Below are positions 7,464 to 11,145 of a DNA stretch of 11,145 bases, one piece after another. The position numbers were made by a program, and so were the translations under genes. The stretch is taken from NCBI GenBank assembly GCA_945896935.1, contig CAMDER010000045.1, positions 1-11,145 on the forward strand. The letters are read 5' to 3'. Numbering within the stretch: position 1 is the stretch's first letter; every line of letters starts with the position of its first letter. This stretch comes from Bifidobacterium breve. GTDB taxonomy: Bacteria; Actinomycetota; Acidimicrobiia; Acidimicrobiales; Ilumatobacteraceae. Below the pieces are notes generated by a model. That model saw only the letters and a list, made by a program, of their open reading frames with translations, searched no databases and was not told where the DNA came from.

Positions 7464-7497
7464 CGTGCCCTCCTGGTTAGTAACTCAGGAGGGCACG
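7464..7497 (-). promoter_or_regulatory. Hairpin that buries the metY Shine-Dalgarno
   Basis: In the mRNA, CGUGCCCUCCUG (7497-7486) pairs without mismatch with CAGGAGGGCACG (7475-7464) across a 10-nt loop, AGUUACUAAC. The second strand contains the complete AGGAGG Shine-Dalgarno (7474-7469), and the ATG follows the stem after 3 nt. Unless opened by an upstream alternative structure, a ligand, a protein or a ribosome, this stem should block metY translation. The loop holds CUAAC, complementary to GUUAG at 7521-7517 and 7502-7498. No U-tract follows, so control of translation is more likely than transcription termination. Confidence 0.7.
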
Positions 7498-7529
7498 CTA
7501 ACGGTCAATTCCCGACCTAACAAGTCGGA

Positions 7530-7558
7530 TTTAGATTTTTACTAAATTTTTGGCTCAA
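7530..7558 (-). promoter_or_regulatory. Candidate metY promoter
   Basis: On the minus strand TTGAGC (7558-7553) is followed after 17 nt by TCTAAA (7535-7530), in the only clearly AT-rich stretch between ilvC and metY. Correct spacing and a four-of-six match at -10 make a sigma-70-type promoter plausible. Transcription would then start near 7523, inside the small CCGAC/GTCGG hairpin (7528-7512). The call is a consensus guess. Confidence 0.35.
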
Positions 7559-7618
7559 CCGCCTGAGGCCATTTTCATGGAAGCCTCACGGCTCGAGAAC
7601 GGCTCAACCGCCTGAGGC
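7552..7618. repeat. 18-bp direct repeat at the ilvC 3' end
   Basis: GGCTCAACCGCCTGAGGC occurs at 7552-7569 and again at 7601-7618, 49 bp apart. The right copy contains the last codons and stop of ilvC (A-S-G-G-stop). The left copy repeats these bases downstream of the gene and also provides the possible -35 of metY. The sequence between the copies is not duplicated, so this is not a simple tandem duplication of 49 bp. Confidence 0.8.
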
Positions 7619-7621
7619 TTC
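7580..7621 (-). terminator. Hairpin spanning the ilvC stop codon, possible terminator
   Basis: In the mRNA, GAAGCCUCA (7621-7613) pairs with UGAGGCUUC (7588-7580). Within it GGUUGAG pairs with CUCGAGCC, with one bulged G and one G-U. This gives about 16 pairs around a CCGUU loop, and the ilvC stop lies inside the stem. No U-tract follows. A second hairpin, UGAGG-CUU-CCAU-GAAA-AUGG-CCUCA (7588-7564), would compete for the same strand. A role in ending the ilv transcript is inferred from position. Confidence 0.45.
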
Positions 7622-8632
7622 GCTGACCTTCTGCTTTCCAGCCGAAATCCACGGCATCATCGAGCGCAGGTTCTTCCCGACTGTCTCGATCTGGTGGTCG
7701 GCTCCGGCCTTGCGCAAAGCATTGAAGTTGTTGCGTCCGCTTTCGCTCTCGGCAATCCATTCCTTGGCAAACTTGCCAGACTGAATTTCCTTGAGGATCT
7801 TCTGCATCATCTTCTTGGTCGCCGGGGTCACGATGCGTGGTCCACGGGTCACGTCGCCGTACTCAGCGGTGTCACTGATGCTGTAACGCATTCCAGCAAT
7901 GCCCTCTTCGTACATCAGGTCAACAATGAGCTTCACTTCGTGCAAGCACTCGAAGTACGCCATCTCGGGCTGGTAGCCAGCTTCGACGAGCGTTTCGAAT
8001 CCGGCCTGCACCAATGAGGTGAGTCCGCCACACAACACGACCTGCTCACCGAACAAGTCGGTTTCGGTCTCTTCGCTGAATGAGGTTTCGATGATGCCGG
8101 CGCGGCCGCCACCAATGGCCGATGCGTATGACAACGCAACGCTCTTGGCATTGCCAGTTGCGTCTTGTTCAACCGCGATCAAGCACGGAACTCCGCCACC
8201 TTCGGTGTACGTACGACGCACCAAGTGACCAGGACCCTTCGGGGCGATCATGATGATGTCGACGCCCTTTGGCGGACGAATGCGCTTGAAACGAATGTTG
8301 AAGCCGTGAGCGAATGCCAACGCTTTACCAGCCTTCATATAACGCTTGATATCAGCGTCGTATGTGGCCTTCTGCTCGGTGTCAGGCATGGTGAGCATGA
8401 TGACGTCAGCCCACTTGGCTGCGTCGGGGATGCTCTTCACCGTGAGACCAGCGGCCTCGGCCTTGGCTGCTGACGAGGAACCCTCGCGCAGACCGACCAC
8501 TACGGGCACTCCACTCTCTTTTAAGTTCAGAGCGTGAGCGTGTCCCTGTGATCCGTAACCGATGATCGCAACCTTGCGGTTCTTGATAATCGATACGTCA
8601 CAGTCACCGTCGTAATACAACTTTGCTGCCAT
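7604..8632 (-). CDS. ilvC: Ketol-acid reductoisomerase (class I)
   Basis: IlvC converts acetolactate or acetohydroxybutyrate to the dihydroxy acids in valine, leucine and isoleucine synthesis, using NADPH and magnesium. Its 342 residues fit the short class I form. The Rossmann domain shows IGYGSQGHAHALNLKESG (24-41) and the cofactor loop GLREGSSSAAK (47-57), whose Arg and Ser residues suggest NADPH preference. The catalytic histidine is H109 in AFAHGFNI. The knotted C-terminal domain carries the metal ligands D192 and E196 in ETDLFGEQ, E228 and E232 in FECLHEVK, and the substrate serine in YSISDTAEYGD. All key residues are present. The start at 8632 lies 3 nt after the ilvN stop (TGA-ACC-ATG) with a GGAAAGG farther upstream, so translation is likely coupled. 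It is the last gene of ilvBNC. Confidence 0.97.
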   Translation of the reverse strand: MAAKLYYDGDCDVSIIKNRKVAIIGYGSQGHAHALNLKESGVPVVVGLREGSSSAAKAEAAGLTVKSIPDAAKWADVIMLTMPDTEQKATYDADIKRYMKAGKALAFAHGFNIRFKRIRPPKGVDIIMIAPKGPGHLVRRTYTEGGGVPCLIAVEQDATGNAKSVALSYASAIGGGRAGIIETSFSEETETDLFGEQVVLCGGLTSLVQAGFETLVEAGYQPEMAYFECLHEVKLIVDLMYEEGIAGMRYSISDTAEYGDVTRGPRIVTPATKKMMQKILKEIQSGKFAKEWIAESESGRNNFNALRKAGADHQIETVGKNLRSMMPWISAGKQKVSEASGG

Positions 8633-8635
8633 GGT

Positions 8636-9187
8636 TCAACTTGCCTTTCCATTTTTGAGAGGACGCGTACGCGCCTCTTTGTCGAGTTTCGGAAGCGCCA
8701 CGCGGCCAGTCCGTTGAAGTTCAACAATCCCGTAACCACGAAGAAGTTCCTCGAAGTCATCAAGTTTGTCGGGACTTCCCTCCAAAGACACCGTTATGGC
8801 CTCAGTTCCTACAGCCAAAATTTTGCCTTCGAAGATATTTGTCAGTTCAACGACCGGCCCGCGGTCCTCTGAGGCCACCCGAACGGTGGCCATCATGAGT
8901 TCGCGCTCAACCGAGCGGCGGGGGTCGAGTTCGCTGATTTTGACGACGTCGATGAGCTTGAACAGCTGCTTCACAATCTGCTCGAGCGGGGAAGACTCGA
9001 CATCAACCACGATTGTGATCCGTGAAAAATCGGGATCTTCGGTCGGGGCAACGGCCAAACTGAAAATGTTGTACCCACGTCGAGCGAACAGACTAGAAAC
9101 ACGAGCCAAGACTCCGGCGCGGTTTTGTACAAGCACCGACAAGATGTGATGCGACGGCGTTGATGAAGTGTTCGGTGTCATGCTCAT
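8636..9187 (-). CDS. ilvN: Acetolactate synthase small (regulatory) subunit
   Basis: IlvN binds the IlvB catalytic subunit, stimulates it, and gives feedback inhibition by branched-chain amino acids, usually valine. The protein has 183 residues, close to the usual size for the longer two-domain form. The N-terminal ACT domain begins HILSVLVQNRAGVLARVSSL (residues 14-33) and continues RRGYNIFSLAVAPTED, with the conserved Asn and Gly that form the effector site. The C-terminal domain begins around RELMMATVRV and includes DFEELLRGYGIVELQRTGRVAL. The ATG at 9187 overlaps the ilvB stop as ATGA and has GGGAG 8 nt upstream. A second ATG at 9181 is less well spaced. It lies between ilvB and ilvC in the standard actinobacterial order. 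Confidence 0.96.
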   Translation of the reverse strand: MSMTPNTSSTPSHHILSVLVQNRAGVLARVSSLFARRGYNIFSLAVAPTEDPDFSRITIVVDVESSPLEQIVKQLFKLIDVVKISELDPRRSVERELMMATVRVASEDRGPVVELTNIFEGKILAVGTEAITVSLEGSPDKLDDFEELLRGYGIVELQRTGRVALPKLDKEARTRPLKNGKAS

Positions 9188-10938
9188 CGCAAGAACTCCC
9201 TTCGATCATTTTGATTCGGGTGCAAGAGAACATCGTCGTTACCAGCGCCAGCAGGGACCATCGGGAAAACCTTTTCGCCGGCGTCAACGCGGAACTCGAC
9301 AACAACTGAACGATCATTAATGCTGTTAGCCAAAGCAATCGCGGGTTCAACTTCTTCGGGACTCTCAACGCGAATGCCGACGCAACCCATCGCTTCTGCC
9401 CACTTCACAAAGTCGGGTAGTTCTGGCGACAAGTACACCTCGCTGTAGCGCTCGTCATAGAACATTTCTTGCCACTGACGAACCATGCCGAGATACGAGT
9501 TGTTCATAACCGCAACCTTGATCGGAATTCGTTCAACACTTGCAGTCACGAGTTCTTGTGCAGTCATCTGGAAACAACCGTCACCATCAACGGCCCACAC
9601 TGTGCGATCGGGTCGTGCAACTTTGGCACCGATGGCTGCCGGAATAGAGAAGCCCATTGTTCCGAGCCCACCAGAGTTGACCCAGGTGTACGGCTCTTCA
9701 AACTTCCAGAACTGCGAAGAGAACATTTGGTGCTGACCAACGCCTGAACACAAGATGGTTCCGGCCGGAGCCAATTCGTGCAGTTTTTCTAAGCAAAACT
9801 GCGGTTTCAGCGCTTCGCCTGGATCACTGGGCGAATAGTACAAGGGGAACTGTTCTTGCCATCCGCTGACGCGACTCTTCCATGCCGAAATGTCGGCTTG
9901 GACTTCGCCATTAGCCAACATTTCTTTGATTGTCTTCACGAGCTCTTCAATCACCAGGCGACAGTCGCCAACGATCGGAACATCGGGACGACGAACCTTG
10001 CCTTGTTCGGCCGGGTCGATGTCGACGTGAATGATCTTGGCATCAGGAGCAAATGTGCTGACCTTGCCAGTGATGCGGTCGTCAAAACGTGCACCAAGGT
10101 TGATCAACAAATCGCTCTTTTGCATTGCAGTGATTGCAGTTGCGTTGCCGTGCATACCTGGCATGCCAAGGCACAACGGGTGACTGTCGGGGAATGCACC
10201 ACGCGCCATCAACGTTGTCACGACTGGAGTGTTAATTAGTTCTGCAAGTTCGCGCAACGTATCTGCGGCACGTGCTTTCAACACGCCACCACCGACATAG
10301 AGAACCGGCTGCTTCGAATCGAGAATGAGTCGCGCCGCTTCTTTGATCATGCGCGAATGACCCTTGGTGTTGGGCTTGTACCCGGGAAGACTTTCAAGAA
10401 CTTCTTCGTCGGTCGGCCAGTACCACGTCATCATGTTTTGCAGACAGTCCTTCGGGACGTCAATCAAAACCGGACCAGGGCGACCAGTCGTTGCGATATG
10501 AAAAGCCTGACGAACAATCAAGGGAATCTCATCGGCCGACATAACCAGTTCGTTGTGCTTGGTGACGCTGCGCGTAATACCAACGGTGTCGCACTCTTGG
10601 AAGGCATCGGTTCCAATGGCCGATGTCGGAACTTGGCCCGTGATGCAGATCATCGGAATCGAGTCCATGTAGGCATCACACAGTGGGGTCACCATGTTGG
10701 TTGCGGCGGGACCAGAAGTCACCAAAGCAACGCCGGGTCGACCAGTCACGTGGGCATAGCCCTCAGCCATATGTCCAGCACCCTGTTCGTGGCGCACGAG
10801 GATATGGCGAATGTGGCTGTCGAGCAGCGGATCGTAGGCCGGAAGAATGCATCCACCCGGCAAACCAAAGATGGTGTCAACGTTTTCCAGCTCGAGAGCC
10901 CGAATCAGCGCTTGAGCACCAGTGATCTGTTCTGTCAT
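9184..10938 (-). CDS. ilvB: Acetolactate synthase large (catalytic) subunit
   Basis: IlvB is the thiamine-diphosphate enzyme that condenses pyruvate with pyruvate or 2-oxobutyrate, the first committed step of branched-chain amino acid synthesis. Its 584 residues match the family. The N-terminal domain has FGLPGGCILPAYD (24-36) and the cofactor-activating glutamate E51 in RHEQGAGHMAEGYA. TSGPAATN and QVPTSAIGTDAFQE follow, the latter lining the active site and FAD region. The middle FAD-binding domain includes LGARFDDRITGKV (281-293). The diphosphate-binding motif starts at GDGCFQMTAQEL (452-463) and ends at VMNNSYLGMVRQWQ, with N479 and N480. These residues mark a true synthase rather than another TPP enzyme. 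AGGAA lies 5 nt before the ATG. The gene is preceded by a leader-peptide attenuator. Confidence 0.97.
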   Translation of the reverse strand: MTEQITGAQALIRALELENVDTIFGLPGGCILPAYDPLLDSHIRHILVRHEQGAGHMAEGYAHVTGRPGVALVTSGPAATNMVTPLCDAYMDSIPMICITGQVPTSAIGTDAFQECDTVGITRSVTKHNELVMSADEIPLIVRQAFHIATTGRPGPVLIDVPKDCLQNMMTWYWPTDEEVLESLPGYKPNTKGHSRMIKEAARLILDSKQPVLYVGGGVLKARAADTLRELAELINTPVVTTLMARGAFPDSHPLCLGMPGMHGNATAITAMQKSDLLINLGARFDDRITGKVSTFAPDAKIIHVDIDPAEQGKVRRPDVPIVGDCRLVIEELVKTIKEMLANGEVQADISAWKSRVSGWQEQFPLYYSPSDPGEALKPQFCLEKLHELAPAGTILCSGVGQHQMFSSQFWKFEEPYTWVNSGGLGTMGFSIPAAIGAKVARPDRTVWAVDGDGCFQMTAQELVTASVERIPIKVAVMNNSYLGMVRQWQEMFYDERYSEVYLSPELPDFVKWAEAMGCVGIRVESPEEVEPAIALANSINDRSVVVEFRVDAGEKVFPMVPAGAGNDDVLLHPNQNDRREFLR

Positions 10939-10970
10939 GTCGGTTCCTATGTCTTGTAGGTTCGAGTCCC

Positions 10971-11001
10971 GAAAACGAAATGGCCCCCCATCTGGGAGGC
11001 C
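10971..11001 (-). terminator. Intrinsic terminator in the ilvB leader (attenuator)
   Basis: In the mRNA, GGCCUCCC (11001-10994) pairs with GGGGGGCC (10989-10982) across an AGAU loop, eight pairs with one G-U. It is followed by AUUUCGUUUUC, a U-rich run. It sits between the leader peptide and ilvB, about 30 nt before the start codon, where an attenuator belongs. Part of its loop and stem, CAGAUG (10994-10989), is complementary to CAUCUG at the end of the leader peptide (11036-11031), a possible competing pairing. Confidence 0.8.
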
Positions 11002-11005
11002 GTAC

Positions 11006-11031
11006 GACGCATTCGAGTGATCGAATGCGTC
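11006..11031 (-). promoter_or_regulatory. 11-bp leader hairpin next to the ilv leader-peptide stop
   Basis: GACGCATTCGA and TCGAATGCGTC are perfect inverted arms (11006-11016 and 11021-11031) around a 4-nt loop. The upstream arm in the mRNA begins within the stop codon of the leader peptide, so a ribosome at the Ile codons or the stop would cover it. It ends 4 nt before the terminator hairpin, so both hairpins can form at the same time. A pause hairpin or anti-antiterminator role is inferred. Confidence 0.65.
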
Positions 11032-11119
11032 AGATGATTACTACTACGAGCGCGAACGAGGCAGCTAAAACCGAGGTCTTAGGAGTCAGGTTGGCGTTCA
11101 TTGCTTCCAAGTGTGCCAT
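11030..11119 (-). CDS. ilvB leader peptide (attenuation)
   Basis: This is a 29-codon reading frame that opens MAHLEAMNANL and ends SVLAASFALVVVII before a TGA. Three consecutive valine codons and two isoleucine codons just before the stop are the hallmark of ribosome-mediated attenuation of branched-chain amino acid operons. When charged Val- or Ile-tRNA is scarce, the ribosome stalls on these codons and alters folding of the RNA that follows. A strong hairpin and an intrinsic terminator lie directly downstream, then ilvB. The start could be ATG 11119, or the internal ATG 11101 (23 codons), which has GGAAG close by. The peptide itself is unlikely to have another function. Recognition rests on codon content and position, not on family similarity. 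Confidence 0.82.
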   Translation of the reverse strand: MAHLEAMNANLTPKTSVLAASFALVVVII

Positions 11120-11126
11120 CTCGGCC

Positions 11127-11132
11127 CTAATA
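11127..11132 (-). promoter_or_regulatory. Possible -10 element of the ilv operon
   Basis: TATTAG lies 7 nt before the leader-peptide ATG at 11119. If it is the -10 box, transcription would start at or next to that ATG and the leader peptide would be read from a leaderless mRNA, which is common in actinobacteria. The -35 region would lie beyond the window edge, so this cannot be judged further. Confidence 0.25.
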
Positions 11133-11145
11133 ACGACAACCTTTG

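Noticed and set aside
7476..7484. GTTA-G-TAAC palindrome in the loop of the metY hairpin, considered as a small repressor operator.
   Set aside because: It is only four bases per arm. It is better explained as the loop of the Shine-Dalgarno hairpin, and I could not match it to a known methionine-regulator box.
7555..7575. A tiny frame ATG-AAA-ATG-GCC-TCA-GGC-GGT-TGA downstream of ilvC, considered as a leader peptide for metY.
   Set aside because: It has seven codons with no methionine or cysteine run beyond two ATGs and no ribosome site. Its tail is simply the repeated ilvC end.
10357..10959. A 200-codon open frame on the plus strand, opposite ilvB.
   Set aside because: It is antisense to a clearly coding, fully conserved ilvB. 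Its translation is rich in Arg, His and Asn with no recognisable domain, as expected of a shadow frame.
10959..10970. GGTTCGAGTCCC on the plus strand, which looks like the T-arm of a tRNA and could hint at a tRNA end or an integration site.
   Set aside because: The flanks do not form a five-pair T stem (only two or three pairs), there is no acceptor, D or anticodon arm nearby, and the bases lie in the ilvB leader after the terminator. There is no integrase and no second copy of the sequence in the window.

Overview
The window reads as ordinary chromosomal housekeeping DNA from an actinobacterium of moderate GC. The evidence is a mycobacterial-type SerC, an actinobacterial-type PAC2 protein, GTG start use, and tight operons with ATGA overlaps. 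The class Acidimicrobiia (Ilumatobacter relatives) is a plausible placement, but this is a low-confidence guess from protein style only. All genes are metabolic. I see no phage, transposase, CRISPR, toxin-antitoxin or tRNA.

Layout from left to right. Positions 1-2535 (minus strand) hold a cobalamin-type ABC importer in the order btuF-btuC-btuD, with btuD cut by the window edge. It is preceded by a cobalamin riboswitch (about 2600-2775) and by two mutually exclusive hairpins at the btuF Shine-Dalgarno (2540-2566). Next is an aspartate-type aminotransferase (2795-4018, minus), divergent from serC (4028-5176, plus) with only 9 bp between the two start codons. serC is followed by a PAC2-family gene (5187-6053, plus). 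This meets the convergent metY (6141-7460, minus) at a 23-bp perfect inverted repeat. Upstream of metY is a 143-bp gap rich in hairpins, then the branched-chain amino acid operon ilvB-ilvN-ilvC (7604-10938, minus). The operon is preceded by an attenuator that includes a 29-codon leader peptide ending Val-Val-Val-Ile-Ile.

The genes fit one theme, amino-acid synthesis plus the B12 supply that often goes with it. SerC makes phosphoserine, MetY makes homocysteine from O-acetylhomoserine and sulfide, and IlvBNC makes the valine and isoleucine precursors. The Btu system imports cobalamin, which a B12-dependent methionine synthase elsewhere in the genome could use; that last link is inference.

The most interesting material is RNA regulation. 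Three operons each carry a visible 5'-leader device: a B12 riboswitch with a Shine-Dalgarno-masking hairpin, a 12-bp hairpin that buries the metY Shine-Dalgarno, and a peptide-based ilv attenuator. I found no new protein system. The metY leader is the best candidate for an undescribed regulatory element.
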